A DNA stretch of 64,000 bases from Tardiphaga sp. GTDB lineage: Bacteria > Pseudomonadota > Alphaproteobacteria > Rhizobiales > Xanthobacteraceae. Below are positions 17,334-26,984 of this stretch, in pieces; within the stretch, counting starts at the first letter, position 1, and every line of letters starts with the position of its first letter. The stretch is taken from NCBI GenBank assembly GCA_030147505.1, contig JASBVG010000015.1, positions 62,001 to 126,000 on the forward strand. Reading direction: 5' to 3'. Under the pieces are notes generated by a model, which was not told the origin of the DNA, ran no database searches, and saw nothing but the letters and a program-made list of their open reading frames with translations. The position numbers were made by a program, and so were the translations under genes.

Positions 17334-20126
17334 CTATCCGCTATTCCGCAGCCCTGCCGAGATGCCGTTGATCGTCAGCTGTATCCCGCGCAGCACCTGC
17401 TCGTCGCCGCCTTCGCCTCCCGTGCGGTGTTTCTGCAGCAGTTCGACCTGCACATGATTGAGCGGATCGAGATAGGGGAAGCGGTTGCGGATCGAACGCT
17501 CCAGGAGAGGATTGCCCTGCAGCAATCCCTCTTGCTCCATCACATCGAGTAGCGTTTCGATGGTCAGATGCCACTCGGCACGGATGCGGCCAAAGATCTT
17601 CTCACGCAGCACCTCGTCGTCGACCAGCTCCGCATAGCGCGAGGCGATAGCGATCGAGCTCTTCGCCAGTACCATGTCCATATTCGAGAGCAGCGTGCGG
17701 AAGAACGGCCATTCCCTGTGCATCTCCTGCAGGAAAGCCATGCCCTTTTCGGGATGATTGGCCAACCACGCCTCGATGGCACTGCCGAAGCCGAACCAGC
17801 CCGGCAGCATCAAGCGGCACTGCGCCCATGAAAACACCCACGGGATCGCACGCAGATCCTCAATCGCCCGCGTCTTCTTGCGCGATGCCGGGCGGCTGCC
17901 GATGTTCAGCGTCGAAATCTCGTTGATGACTGTCGATTCCCAGAAGTAATCGACAAAACCTTCGGTCTCGTAGACGAGGCCGCGATAGGCCTTGAAGGCA
18001 AGCGCCGAGATTTCCTCCATCGCCTCCAGATATTCGCCACGCGGCGCGCTGTGCTTCGGAGCGAGCAGACTGGCCTCAAGTGTAGCAGCTGCAAGGATTT
18101 CCAGATTGTTGCGGCCGACCTCGGCGTTCGAATATTTGCTGAAGATGATCTCGCCCTGTTCGGTGATGCGGATCTGGCCGTCCACGGCGCCGCCGGGCTG
18201 CGCGAGGATCGCGTCGAAGCTGGGTCCGCCGCCCCGGCCGACCGAGCCGCCTCGGCCATGGAACAGGCGCAGGCGGATGTGATGGCGCTCAAACACATCG
18301 ACGAGGCCGATTTCGGCCTTGTAGAGTTCCCAGCCCGACGTGACGAAACCGCCATCCTTGTTGCTGTCGGAATAGCCCAGCATGACCTCCTGCACGCTGC
18401 CGCGACTGTCGACCAGCCGGCGATAATCGTGCAGCGCAAACAGCCGATCCATGATCTTCGCGGACGCCTGCAGGTCCTCGATGGTCTCGAACAGCGGCAC
18501 GATGTTGATGCCGCTGCGGCCGGAGGAATCGACCAGGCCGACTTCCTTCAGCAGCACCGCCACCTCCAACATGTCGGAGCCCCCCTTGCACATGGAGATG
18601 ATGCATTGGGGAATGGTCGCAGCACCGAACTTGGCGTGCACTTCCGCAGCCATGCGGAACAGCGCGAGCTCACCGAGCGTCTCGTCACTGTATTTGACGA
18701 AGAGCGACGACAGCGGCCGCGCGTTTTTCAGCTCCGCCGCCAGCAGCGCAATGCGTGCGTCCTCATCCAGCGAGAGATAGGATACGCCGGGCATTGCCGC
18801 ATCGATCAGCTCGGCGACCGTGCGCTCATGCACCGCCGAGTTCTGGCGGATATCGAGGCTGGCGAGATGGAAGCCGAAGCAATCCACCGCACGGCGCAGC
18901 GTGCGCAGCCGGCCACGCGCGATCACGCGGGAGTTATCGGCATGCAGCGAGCGATCGAGCACGTCGAGATCGGCCTTGAACTCGGCGGCCGACGCGTAAG
19001 GCGGTGCCTCACCCACGGCCGCACGGCGGTTTGGCAGCTTGAGCGCATGCGCCGTCGCCGCCATCCGGGCATAGATGCCGGAGATCGCCAGGCGATAAGG
19101 CTCGCCGGCGCGATGCGGCGACGGATCGGGAGAGCGTTCCGCCAGAGCGCGCAGCTCGTCCGAGACATCGGCGAGATGCGTCGCCATCGACAGTTCCGCA
19201 CCGAGCGCGTGGAGTTCGTCGAGATAAAAGCTGAAAGCGCGGCGGCTCTGCAGCATGACCGTGCCCTGCATCACATCCGCCGTGACGAAGGGATTGCCAT
19301 CGCGGTCACCGCCGATCCAGCTTCCCATGCGCAGGAACGACGGCAGCGCCTCCGGGCCGCCTCGCTCGCTCAGACTATCCTCGAGCCGACAATGCAGCCG
19401 AGGCACTTCGCGCAGGAAGGTGTAATCGTAGAATGCGAGGCCGTTGGTGACCTCGTCGAGCACCGTCAGCTTGCTGCGGCGGAGCAGATTGGTCTGCCAC
19501 AGCGTCACCACTGCGCGGCGGAGCGCCTCGTCCAGCGCCGCACTTTCTTCCGCCGTGAGCTGCATGCGCTCGCGGCGATCGAGCAGAGCTGCGATCTCCA
19601 TCTCGCGATCGATGGTGCTCTTGCGGCGCACTTCGGTGGGATGCGCAGTCAACACAGGCGAGACCAGCGCCTGGCTGAAGAACTTGCCGAGCATCTTGGC
19701 GTCGATGCCGGCCTCCTGCGCGCGGGCGACAGCGTGGGCCAGCGTGCCGTTGGCCGATGCCGCATCGGCGCGCTGGGCGCGCATGCGGCGGATATTGTTC
19801 TGGTCCTCGGCGATATTGGCGAGATGCGAGAAATAGCTGAAGGCGCGGACGATACGGACGGTTTCGGCGGTCGACATGCCGTCGAGGATCGCTTCCAGCT
19901 CACGCCGCGCGTCCTTGTCCTCATTGCGATGGAAGCGCACCGAAGTCTGGCGGATGTTCTCCACCAGATCGAACACGGCAGCACCTTCCTGATTGCGCAC
20001 GGTATCGCCGAGAATGCGGCCGAGCAGCCGGATATCCTTGCGGAGCTGGGCGTCAGCCCCCGGATCGGAGATGGGGGCGCCGCGTAACGGGACGGCTTCC
20101 TGGTCGGTGGGCAAGGTCATGGACAT
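17334..20126 (-). CDS. ppc: phosphoenolpyruvate carboxylase
   Basis: The 930-residue enzyme makes oxaloacetate from phosphoenolpyruvate and bicarbonate to replenish the TCA cycle. Signature 1 with catalytic H162 is [13 protein letters not shown]; signature 2 is [13 protein letters not shown]; the glycine loop is [14 protein letters not shown]. The C-terminus [11 protein letters not shown] keeps the conserved Asn-Gly of the allosteric aspartate site. Length matches the bacterial family. GGAG precedes ATG 20126. It is monocistronic, with the acyl-CoA ligase gene ending 78 bases upstream of its start. Confidence 0.97.
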   Translation of the reverse strand: MSMTLPTDQEAVPLRGAPISDPGADAQLRKDIRLLGRILGDTVRNQEGAAVFDLVENIRQTSVRFHRNEDKDARRELEAILDGMSTAETVRIVRAFSYFSHLANIAEDQNNIRRMRAQRADAASANGTLAHAVARAQEAGIDAKMLGKFFSQALVSPVLTAHPTEVRRKSTIDREMEIAALLDRRERMQLTAEESAALDEALRRAVVTLWQTNLLRRSKLTVLDEVTNGLAFYDYTFLREVPRLHCRLEDSLSERGGPEALPSFLRMGSWIGGDRDGNPFVTADVMQGTVMLQSRRAFSFYLDELHALGAELSMATHLADVSDELRALAERSPDPSPHRAGEPYRLAISGIYARMAATAHALKLPNRRAAVGEAPPYASAAEFKADLDVLDRSLHADNSRVIARGRLRTLRRAVDCFGFHLASLDIRQNSAVHERTVAELIDAAMPGVSYLSLDEDARIALLAAELKNARPLSSLFVKYSDETLGELALFRMAAEVHAKFGAATIPQCIISMCKGGSDMLEVAVLLKEVGLVDSSGRSGINIVPLFETIEDLQASAKIMDRLFALHDYRRLVDSRGSVQEVMLGYSDSNKDGGFVTSGWELYKAEIGLVDVFERHHIRLRLFHGRGGSVGRGGGPSFDAILAQPGGAVDGQIRITEQGEIIFSKYSNAEVGRNNLEILAAATLEASLLAPKHSAPRGEYLEAMEEISALAFKAYRGLVYETEGFVDYFWESTVINEISTLNIGSRPASRKKTRAIEDLRAIPWVFSWAQCRLMLPGWFGFGSAIEAWLANHPEKGMAFLQEMHREWPFFRTLLSNMDMVLAKSSIAIASRYAELVDDEVLREKIFGRIRAEWHLTIETLLDVMEQEGLLQGNPLLERSIRNRFPYLDPLNHVQVELLQKHRTGGEGGDEQVLRGIQLTINGISAGLRNSG

Positions 20127-20204
20127 CAGCAGCTCCGGAATGTTGCCGGGACCGCATTTGGTCGCATGTCTTGCTGCAATGCAAGATGAAGTTGCGCCGC
20201 GGCG

Positions 20205-21749
20205 CTAGATCGCGCGCCCCGCTTTCGCCCAATACGGATCCCGCAAACGCCGCTTGAAAATCTTGCCGGAATCTTCGCGCGGCAGGTTGCTCTGGATTTC
20301 CATCTGCTTCGGCACCTTATAGTCGGCGAGCGCCTTCTTCAGCTCGGCGCGGATCGCGGTAAGGTCGAGCACCACACCCGGCTGCGGCTCGATCACCGCC
20401 ATCAGGCTCTCGCCGAATTCCGCATCGGGAATGCCGAACACTGCACAATCATGCACGCCGGGAAGAGCGTGCAGCGCCGATTCGATTTCGGCCGGATAGA
20501 TGTTGACGCCACCGGAGATCACCATGTCGCGCTTGCGGTCGCAGATGAAAACGTAGCCGTCGGCATCGATATAGCCGACATCGCCCGATGTGATGAAACC
20601 TTCGCGGTCGATCTCGGCGCGTTTCTCTGGCTTGTTATGATAGGTGAAATCCGGATTGCCGGCGATGCGCGAATAGATCTCGCCGATCTCGCCCTGCGGC
20701 AGGATTTCGCCGTTGTCGCCGAGAAAGCGCAGCTCGGCGCCGGGCGCGATCTTGCCGACGGTACCGGGCTTCTTCAGCGCGTCTTCGGAATTGGCAAAGG
20801 TGACAGCGCCGGACTCTGTCGAACCATAGAACTCGTAAATTACAGGCCCCCACCAGTCGATCATGGCAGTCTTCACATCCGCCGGACATGGCGCGGCGGC
20901 GTGGATGATGTGGCGGAGCGAGGACATGTCGTATTTCTTCCGCACATCCTCAGGCAGCTTCATCAGGCGGATGAACATGGTCGGCACCATGAAGATGGTG
21001 TCGATCTTCTCGTCCTGCACGATACGCAGAAATTCCTCGGCATCGAAGCGCGGCATCATCACGAGGATGCCATTGAGGCGGCCCGCACGCAGAGCGAAAG
21101 CGTTCGGCGCCGAGTGATAGAGCGGTCCCGGCAAGAGCGCACGCGCGCCCTCCTTCAGGCCGTACACGCGCGCGCGCATCTGGTCGGCGGAGGCCGCCTG
21201 CGCCGGTGTCGGCGCATAGCGGCGCACGCCTTTCGGATGGCCCGTTGTACCCGACGTATAGATCATGTTGTGCGGCGCCGGCACCGCGGGGCCATCATAG
21301 AGCGACTGTTCGTTCAGCCAACTCTCCATATCGATGGCACCGTCCGGCGTGCCGAGTGTTGCGGGATCGACTTTGTAGTTCGCAACGATCTCCGGCGGTG
21401 TCGGCACCGATATCGTGGTGATGCCCGCCGGAATCGCATCGTGCAACTGATGCAGCATGTCGGCATGGCTGATCAGGACGTTGCTGCCGGAATCCTTGAT
21501 CACATAGGTGATCTCCTCGGGCTTGAAGTGCCAGTTCACCGGCACGGCATAAGCGCCGAGCCGCGCCACTGCATAGGCCGCTTCGAGAAACGCGATGTCG
21601 TTGCGCATCAGAATGCTGACGCTGTCGCCCTGCTTCACGCCGAGTTTTGCCAGGCCTGAGGCGATCCGGCTGGCGCGGGCATTGATGTCATCGAAGGAGC
21701 GCAGACGGTCGCCACTGAGGATGCCATGGCGAAGGGACGGGGAGGACAT
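20205..21749 (-). CDS. acyl-CoA synthetase (AMP-forming)
   Basis: The 514-residue ANL-family enzyme has the P-loop IYTSGTTGHPKGV, the FYGSTESG aromatic/Glu motif, the hinge region TSGDVGYIDADGY...CDRKRDMVISGGVNIYPAE, and the catalytic lysine in DSGKIFKRRLRD. It activates a carboxylic acid as its CoA thioester. ATG 21749 is chosen over a longer frame because GGAAG lies upstream. It follows the enoyl-CoA hydratase gene by 73 bases on the same strand. The chain length or ring nature of the acid is not readable. Confidence 0.92.
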   Translation of the reverse strand: MSSPSLRHGILSGDRLRSFDDINARASRIASGLAKLGVKQGDSVSILMRNDIAFLEAAYAVARLGAYAVPVNWHFKPEEITYVIKDSGSNVLISHADMLHQLHDAIPAGITTISVPTPPEIVANYKVDPATLGTPDGAIDMESWLNEQSLYDGPAVPAPHNMIYTSGTTGHPKGVRRYAPTPAQAASADQMRARVYGLKEGARALLPGPLYHSAPNAFALRAGRLNGILVMMPRFDAEEFLRIVQDEKIDTIFMVPTMFIRLMKLPEDVRKKYDMSSLRHIIHAAAPCPADVKTAMIDWWGPVIYEFYGSTESGAVTFANSEDALKKPGTVGKIAPGAELRFLGDNGEILPQGEIGEIYSRIAGNPDFTYHNKPEKRAEIDREGFITSGDVGYIDADGYVFICDRKRDMVISGGVNIYPAEIESALHALPGVHDCAVFGIPDAEFGESLMAVIEPQPGVVLDLTAIRAELKKALADYKVPKQMEIQSNLPREDSGKIFKRRLRDPYWAKAGRAI

Positions 21750-21822
21750 GGGACGCTTCCGGTTTTCTTGTTGTTCTTGACGAGATCCCGCGCCCGCCGA
21801 GCGACGGGCGCGGGATCGGAAC

Positions 21823-22632
21823 TTAGTCCACGAAATTCGGCGCGCGCTTCTCGATATTCGCGCGCACGGCTTCGGTCTGGTTGGGCGCACCCATCAGTCT
21901 CATCTGCTCGACGGATTCCGCCAGCAGCGCCGGGCCGGGATCGACCGAGAGATTGTTGAGCATGCGCTTGGCCGCGCGGATCGCATCCGGGCTCTTGCCG
22001 GCGATCTCGCGCGCCGTTTCCAGCGCGACTGCGCGCGGGTCATCGACAACGCGCGTCGCCAGGCCATAGCCGAGCGCTTCCTGCGCCGAAAAGATACGAC
22101 CGGTGTAAGTGAGATCGCGGAGAATGTCGTCACGCACCAGTGAAGCCAGGATCGGCGTGCCGGCCATGTCCGGCACGAGACCCCATTTGATTTCCATGAT
22201 CGACATGCGGGTGTCCGGCGCGAGAAAGCGCATATCGGCGCCGAGCGCCACCTGGAAACCGCCGCCGAAGGCCACGCCGTGCACGGCGGCGATGACTGGC
22301 ACGGGAAGCTGCCGCCATCCCCACACGGCTTGCTGCGAGTGATTGCAGAGCCCGTGAGTGCGGAGCGATAGATCGCGCTTCTGGGCGCCGCCAATACCGT
22401 CGCCGCCGCTCTCTTGCATGGCGGCGAATCGTCCCATGTCGAGGCCTGCGCAGAAGGCCCGTCCCTCCCCGGACAACACCACCGCGCGCAGCCCGTTCTC
22501 GCGGCTGAGCTTATCGGCGGTGTCCACCAGCGCCGCAAACATCGCGGCATCCAGCGCATTCATCTTGTCCGCACGGACCATCCGGACATCGGCGACGCCG
22601 CCCGAAATGGACACCTGGACGCGATCTTCCAT
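21823..22632 (-). CDS. enoyl-CoA hydratase/isomerase (crotonase) family
   Basis: The 269-residue crotonase-fold protein has oxyanion-hole segments GRAFCAGLDM and VHGVAFGGGFQVALGADMRF, and a Glu in MSIMEIKWGLVPD that can serve as acid/base. The other usual catalytic Glu position (GGGFQVAL) is not acidic, so isomerase or a one-Glu variant is possible. The longer frame to 22719 lacks a ribosome site; AAGGAAACC precedes ATG 22632. It is first of a two-gene unit with the acyl-CoA ligase and divergent from a dienoyl-CoA-reductase-like gene. Confidence 0.9.
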   Translation of the reverse strand: MEDRVQVSISGGVADVRMVRADKMNALDAAMFAALVDTADKLSRENGLRAVVLSGEGRAFCAGLDMGRFAAMQESGGDGIGGAQKRDLSLRTHGLCNHSQQAVWGWRQLPVPVIAAVHGVAFGGGFQVALGADMRFLAPDTRMSIMEIKWGLVPDMAGTPILASLVRDDILRDLTYTGRIFSAQEALGYGLATRVVDDPRAVALETAREIAGKSPDAIRAAKRMLNNLSVDPGPALLAESVEQMRLMGAPNQTEAVRANIEKRAPNFVD

Positions 22633-22711
22633 GGGAGGTTTCCTTCCTAGACTTGTTCGCGAACACTTTTGGGCGTGTTCTTGCGCTTTACAGCGCCACT
22701 TTTGTGGGGTT

Positions 22712-22727
22712 TTAGTCAATCAACTAA
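22712..22727. promoter_or_regulatory. TTAGT-N6-ACTAA inverted repeat, candidate operator
   Basis: TTAGTCAATCAACTAA is a 16-bp inverted repeat with perfect 5-bp arms in the divergent spacer between the crotonase (22632) and the SDR gene (22765). Its location suits joint repression of both arms of a beta-oxidation locus. No TetR or MarR gene is adjacent. Confidence 0.45.
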
Positions 22728-22764
22728 TTAACCCGTCCGCCCCCTCTTAAAGCAGGACCCTCCC

Positions 22765-23637
22765 ATGTTCAATCAGCAGCTCCTCGCCGGCCGGAATATC
22801 CTCGTGACAGGAGGCGGCACCGGCCTCGGCAAATCCATGGCGGCCAAATTTCTGCAATTGGGGGCTGAGGTTCATATCTGCGGTCGCCGCAAGAGCGTGT
22901 GCGACGAAACCGCTACCGAGCTGATGGCCGAGTTCGGCGGCAAGGTGACCAGCCACGGCGTCGATATTCGCGACAGCGCCGCAGTGGACGCCATGATCGA
23001 AGGCATCTGGGCCGATGGCCCTCTCACCGATCTCATCAACAATGCCGCCGGCAATTTCATCTCGAAGACGCAGGACCTCTCGCCGCGCGGCTTCGATGCC
23101 GTGGCCAACATCGTGATGCACGGCACCTTCTATGTGACGCATGCCGTCGGCCGCCGCTGGATCGCCGGCGGTACGCGCGGCAACGTGGTGTCGATCACCG
23201 TGACCTGGGTGCGCAATGGCAGCCCCTATGTGGTGCCCTCCGCGATGAGCAAGTCGGCGATCCATGCGATGACCATGTCGCTGGCGACCGAATGGGGCCG
23301 CTACGGCATCCGTCTCAACACCATCGCGCCCGGCGAAATCCCGACCGAAGGCATGAGCAAGCGCATCAAGCCGGGCGATGAAGCCGGCGCGCGCACCAAG
23401 GCATGGAATCCCATGGGCCGCACCGGCACCATGGAAGAATTGCAGAACCTCGCGGTGTTCCTCATCTCCGGGGGCTGCGACTGGATCAATGGCGAGACCA
23501 TCGCCATGGACGGCGCGCAGGCGCTCGCCATGGGAGGCAATTTCTATCAGCTTCGCGAATGGAGCGATGCCGACTGGGATGCCGCTAAGGCGAGCATCAT
23601 GGCGCAGAACGAGAAGGACAAGGCGAAGCGCGGATAG
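22765..23637 (+). CDS. 2,4-dienoyl-CoA reductase-like SDR
   Basis: The 290-residue enzyme has the cofactor loop TGGGTGLGK and INNAAGNFIS. Like mitochondrial 2,4-dienoyl-CoA reductase (DECR1) it has Ser-x-x-x-Lys (S159, K163 in VVPSAMSK) instead of Tyr-x-x-x-Lys. The sequence after it (SLATEWGRYGIRLNTIAPG) and the WINGETIAMDG segment also resemble DECR1 as I remember it. The position of the DECR1 catalytic tyrosine is occupied by W148 here. Expected role: NADPH reduction of 2,4-dienoyl-CoA during unsaturated fatty acid oxidation. AGGA precedes ATG 22765. Confidence 0.88.
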   Translation: MFNQQLLAGRNILVTGGGTGLGKSMAAKFLQLGAEVHICGRRKSVCDETATELMAEFGGKVTSHGVDIRDSAAVDAMIEGIWADGPLTDLINNAAGNFISKTQDLSPRGFDAVANIVMHGTFYVTHAVGRRWIAGGTRGNVVSITVTWVRNGSPYVVPSAMSKSAIHAMTMSLATEWGRYGIRLNTIAPGEIPTEGMSKRIKPGDEAGARTKAWNPMGRTGTMEELQNLAVFLISGGCDWINGETIAMDGAQALAMGGNFYQLREWSDADWDAAKASIMAQNEKDKAKRG

Positions 23638-23773
23638 CCGCGGCGCCCTCTCAACCGCTACCGCGGAACACGCAGCGACGAAGCAATCCAGTTCTTTCTT
23701 CTTGTACCGTCTGGATTTCCGTGTCGCCCAAGCGTGCTCCGTCGTCACGGCTGAGAAGACCCAGCGCTGCGAG

Positions 23774-24187
23774 CTACGAACGTACAGCGTCCCGTAATCG
23801 CTCCTCGGCGACACGTATCGCCTCGTCCTCGGATGCAACCACTGCGGATTTGATGCCAAAGGCCTTGGTCGCCAAGGCCGACTGCGCCTCGACGAGGACG
23901 CGGGTCACGGCATTGGGCTCCACCGCAATGATAGCACGGCAAAGCAGCGCGAGCGTCGCCTTATTGCGCTTGAGCCAAAGCCCCCTCGCCTTGCGATCTT
24001 CATGCGCCTCCTCGTGATGGTGATGACTGGCCATGATCATCACGAAAGGCTGCTTGCGGCCGATGAGATCGTCCATCTCGACCTCCCATTGCGACGCGCT
24101 TCCAGGCTGGATTTCGTCGTGCCGGACCCAGACGATCGGGAAGGCTGCAACATCGTGAATGAGAAAGGCACCGTTATCGAGGTTCAT
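23774..24187 (-). CDS. conserved hypothetical protein, divergent from AraC regulator
   Basis: The 137-residue soluble protein has no signal peptide. It has a His-rich stretch ASHHHHEEAHEDRKARGLWLK in the middle and an amphipathic C-terminal half ending ASEDEAIRVAEERLRDAV. Alphaproteobacterial proteins of this shape, with a conserved HEDRK...WLK core, are unannotated to my knowledge. AGGAG precedes ATG 24187. It is divergent from the AraC gene, so it may be that regulator's target. Confidence 0.75.
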   Translation of the reverse strand: MNLDNGAFLIHDVAAFPIVWVRHDEIQPGSASQWEVEMDDLIGRKQPFVMIMASHHHHEEAHEDRKARGLWLKRNKATLALLCRAIIAVEPNAVTRVLVEAQSALATKAFGIKSAVVASEDEAIRVAEERLRDAVRS

Positions 24188-24316
24188 CGTCGTCTCCTGA
24201 CTGTTCGTTGACCTGCATGCGGAGATAGACCGGAGGGACCAAACCCGTTAACGACATCCGGACGTAAAACAATGAGAACCGGCCAGGCTGGAGCGGTTCT
24301 GAAAAGGCACGGCGCC

Positions 24317-25123
24317 ATGACTTCCTTCACGGAGCGCATCGACGGACCATCGGCGATCGCCATCTGGGGCAGCGACGAGCCGGGTAACGAATTCCGGCTC
24401 GGCACCCGCGAACTCGACTGGCACCACCATCGCCGCGGCCAGCTGTTCTGTATCGAAAGCGGGTTGATCCGCCTGCACACGAAACAGGGCTCATGGCTGT
24501 TGCCCCCGCAACGCATCGGCTGGCTGCCGCCCGGAATGCACCACAAGGTGACGCTGAGCGGCGTACTGAGCGGATGGGGCGTGCTGCTGACGCCGGCCGC
24601 AAGCAAGACACTGCCGGCGCAGCCTTGCGTGATGGGCGTCAGCGATTTGCTGCGTGCACTGGTGCGGCGCGCCGCAGGCTGGACCGGCGCCGACCGGCTG
24701 ACGCCGGTGCAGACCCGGCTGGTCGCCGTGTTGCTCGACGAAATCCGCAGCGCTCCGCAGGAGCCACTGCATCTGCCGATGCCGACCGAACTACGCGCAC
24801 TGCGCATCGCCAACGCGCTGATCAAGCGACCGAGCGACGGCCGCACGCTGCAGGAATTCGCCGCATCGGTCGGCCTGTCGGAACGAACCGCACGCCGTAT
24901 CTTCATGGCCGAGACCGGCATGAGTTTCGTCCAATGGCGACAGCAGGCGCGATTGACGCTGGCGCTGGAGCGCCTGGCCCGCAGCGAGGCGGTTGCCGAT
25001 GTGGCCGAACGGCTTGGCTATGCAACGCCGAGCAACTTCATCGCCATGTTCCGCCGCGCTTTCGGAGCACCACCAGCGCGCTATTTTTCCAGGCAGCGGG
25101 CGACCAGCCGTCGCGCGAGCTAG
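24317..25123 (+). CDS. AraC-family transcriptional regulator
   Basis: The 268-residue protein has an N-terminal cupin-like sensor (LDWHHHRRGQLFCIESGLIRL...LLPPQRIGWLPPG) and a C-terminal double helix-turn-helix: SDGRTLQEFAASVGLSERTARRIF then VADVAERLGYATPSNFIAMFRRAFG. Single-ligand AraC proteins of this type bind their effector in the cupin. ATG 24317 has AAAGG upstream; an in-frame ATG at 24272 is possible. Candidate targets are the divergent gene at 23774-24187 or the ligase at 25267. Confidence 0.9.
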   Translation: MTSFTERIDGPSAIAIWGSDEPGNEFRLGTRELDWHHHRRGQLFCIESGLIRLHTKQGSWLLPPQRIGWLPPGMHHKVTLSGVLSGWGVLLTPAASKTLPAQPCVMGVSDLLRALVRRAAGWTGADRLTPVQTRLVAVLLDEIRSAPQEPLHLPMPTELRALRIANALIKRPSDGRTLQEFAASVGLSERTARRIFMAETGMSFVQWRQQARLTLALERLARSEAVADVAERLGYATPSNFIAMFRRAFGAPPARYFSRQRATSRRAS

Positions 25124-25266
25124 GCGATGGCATTCAGGCACAACCGATCGCATCGCTACACAACGCCGCGCGTGCTCGTTGCACCGCAGCACCTTTCTGA
25201 TCTTGTCAGCGTCAAGGGACGCCCTCACACTCCCCGCAACTAAAAAGTTTCGGAGGGAGGGAAGTT

Positions 25267-26844
25267 ATGTCCGTTGCAAAAGCGGCTACGCTGGCCGATG
25301 TCATTCGCATTCAAGCCAAAACGCGTGGAGACTCGACCGCGCTCGTTTTCGAGGGGCGTGAGACAAATTATGCCGAGCTGGATCGCCGTGCCAGTCAGGT
25401 TGCCAACGGCCTGATCGCGCTCGGAATCAAGCCGGATGAGCGCATCGCCTATCTCGGCAAGAACAGCGATCTCTTCATCGAACTCCTGCTCGGCGCCGTG
25501 AAAGCCAAGGTCGTTACGGCACCGGTGAACTGGCGCCTCGCCGGACCGGAGATCGCGTTCATCGTGGACGATGCGAGGGCTGCCGTTCTGTTCGTCGGGC
25601 CGGAATTCATCGACCTCGTCCGGGGCCTCAAGGATCAGCTTCCCCATGTTCGTGCCATCATGACCATGGAAGGCGGCGCGGCGGAGTGGAAGGACTTTGC
25701 CGCCTGGCGCGACGCGCAGAGCGACAGCGATCCGAACATTGCGATGACCAAGGACGACGTCTCGATCCAGCTCTATACGTCCGGCACCACAGGAAAACCG
25801 AAAGGCGCGATGCTCTCGCACCAGAATTTCCTGTCGCTGCTGCGCATCGGCAGCACTGACGAAAACCCCGACTGGAACGTGTGGACGGATACCGACGTCT
25901 CGCTGGTGGCGATGCCGGTGTTTCATATCGGCGGCGTCGGCTGGGCAGTGTTCGGCCTTTATCATGGCGCCAAGAGCGTGATCGCGCGCGAATTCGATCC
26001 AAACAAGGTGCTCGACTTCTTCCGCGACTACGGCGTCAGCAAACTCTTCCTGGTGCCGGCGGCAATGCAGTTCATCGTGCGGCAACCGCGGGCGCGCGAG
26101 ATGGATTTCTCGCAGCTCAAATACATCATGTATGGCGCTTCACCGATCCCGGCCGCACTGCTGAAGGAATGCATCGCCGTGTTCGGCTGCGGTTTCGTGC
26201 AGATGTATGGCATGACGGAAACCACCGGCACCATCGTGGTGCTGGCGCCAGAAGATCACGTCGAAGGCCGCGACTGCATGCGCTCCGCCGGCAAGGCACT
26301 GCCGGGCATCGAAATCGCCATTCTCGATCCCGACGGCAAGGAACTGCCGGTGGGCGAGGTCGGCGAGATCGCAACGCGTTCGGCATCAAACATGGTCGGC
26401 TACTGGAATCTGCCCGACGCCACCGCACGTACACTCGACCGCGACAACTGGCTCCGCACCGGCGATGCCGGTTATCTCGACAAGGACGGCTTTCTCTACA
26501 TCCACGACCGCATCAAGGACATGATCATCTCCGGCGGTGAGAACATCTATCCGGCCGAAGTGGAGAGCGCGATCTGCGACCACCCGGATGTGGCCGAGGT
26601 CGCCGTGGTCGGGGTGCCCGACGATACTTGGGGCGAAGCGGTGAAGGCCGTTGTCGCGCTGAAGCCCGGCAAGGAGGTCAGCGCAGTCGACATCATCGCC
26701 TTCACCCGCCAACGCATTGCCGCCTTCAAGACGCCGAAGACGGTGGATTTCATCCAGGCGCTGCCAAGAAACGCGTCCGGCAAGATCCTGCGGCGACAGT
26801 TGCGGGAGCCGTATTGGATCGGGAAAGACCGGCAGGTGAATTGA
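25267..26844 (+). CDS. fatty-acid/aryl-CoA ligase (AMP-forming)
   Basis: The 525-residue ANL enzyme has LYTSGTTGKPKGAML, YGMTETTG, RTGDAGYLDKDGFLYIHDR and the catalytic lysine in NASGKILRRQLRE. It activates a carboxylic acid to its CoA ester. A very strong ribosome site (GGAGGGAGGG) precedes ATG 25267. It differs in sequence from the ligase at 20205, so it is not a recent duplicate. Palindromic repeat copy 4 separates it from a downstream epoxide-hydrolase-like gene. Confidence 0.92.
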   Translation: MSVAKAATLADVIRIQAKTRGDSTALVFEGRETNYAELDRRASQVANGLIALGIKPDERIAYLGKNSDLFIELLLGAVKAKVVTAPVNWRLAGPEIAFIVDDARAAVLFVGPEFIDLVRGLKDQLPHVRAIMTMEGGAAEWKDFAAWRDAQSDSDPNIAMTKDDVSIQLYTSGTTGKPKGAMLSHQNFLSLLRIGSTDENPDWNVWTDTDVSLVAMPVFHIGGVGWAVFGLYHGAKSVIAREFDPNKVLDFFRDYGVSKLFLVPAAMQFIVRQPRAREMDFSQLKYIMYGASPIPAALLKECIAVFGCGFVQMYGMTETTGTIVVLAPEDHVEGRDCMRSAGKALPGIEIAILDPDGKELPVGEVGEIATRSASNMVGYWNLPDATARTLDRDNWLRTGDAGYLDKDGFLYIHDRIKDMIISGGENIYPAEVESAICDHPDVAEVAVVGVPDDTWGEAVKAVVALKPGKEVSAVDIIAFTRQRIAAFKTPKTVDFIQALPRNASGKILRRQLREPYWIGKDRQVN

Positions 26845-26863
26845 CGACCGGCAGTAGCCGGTC

Positions 26864-26962
26864 GTCATCCCGGGGCGTGCGCAGCGCGAACCCGGGATCT
26901 CGTAGTGGAGAGTCTCATACGGAGATTCCGGGTTCGCGCCTCCCGGCGCGCCCCGGAATGAC
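26864..26962. repeat. dispersed palindromic repeat, copy 4 of 4
   Basis: This 99-bp copy begins GTCATCCCGGGGCGTGCG and ends GCGCCCCGGAATGAC. It lies between two same-strand genes, so it is not only a convergent terminator. Its end is 22 bases from the next start codon, and folding could affect transcript stability or translation. Confidence 0.85.
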
Positions 26963-26984
26963 GAGCGTGAAAACAGGAACAACC

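Noticed and set aside
18051..20087. Plus-strand open frame of 678 codons antisense to ppc
   Set aside because: ppc is unambiguous. The antisense translation has the same Arg/His/Glu-rich shadow composition and no ribosome site.
23638..23773. Spacer between convergent genes considered for a small RNA
   Set aside because: I found no convincing promoter plus terminator pair.
24493..25200. Plus-strand ORF of 235 codons within the AraC gene
   Set aside because: It is an out-of-frame shadow; the AraC frame contains the helix-turn-helix motifs.
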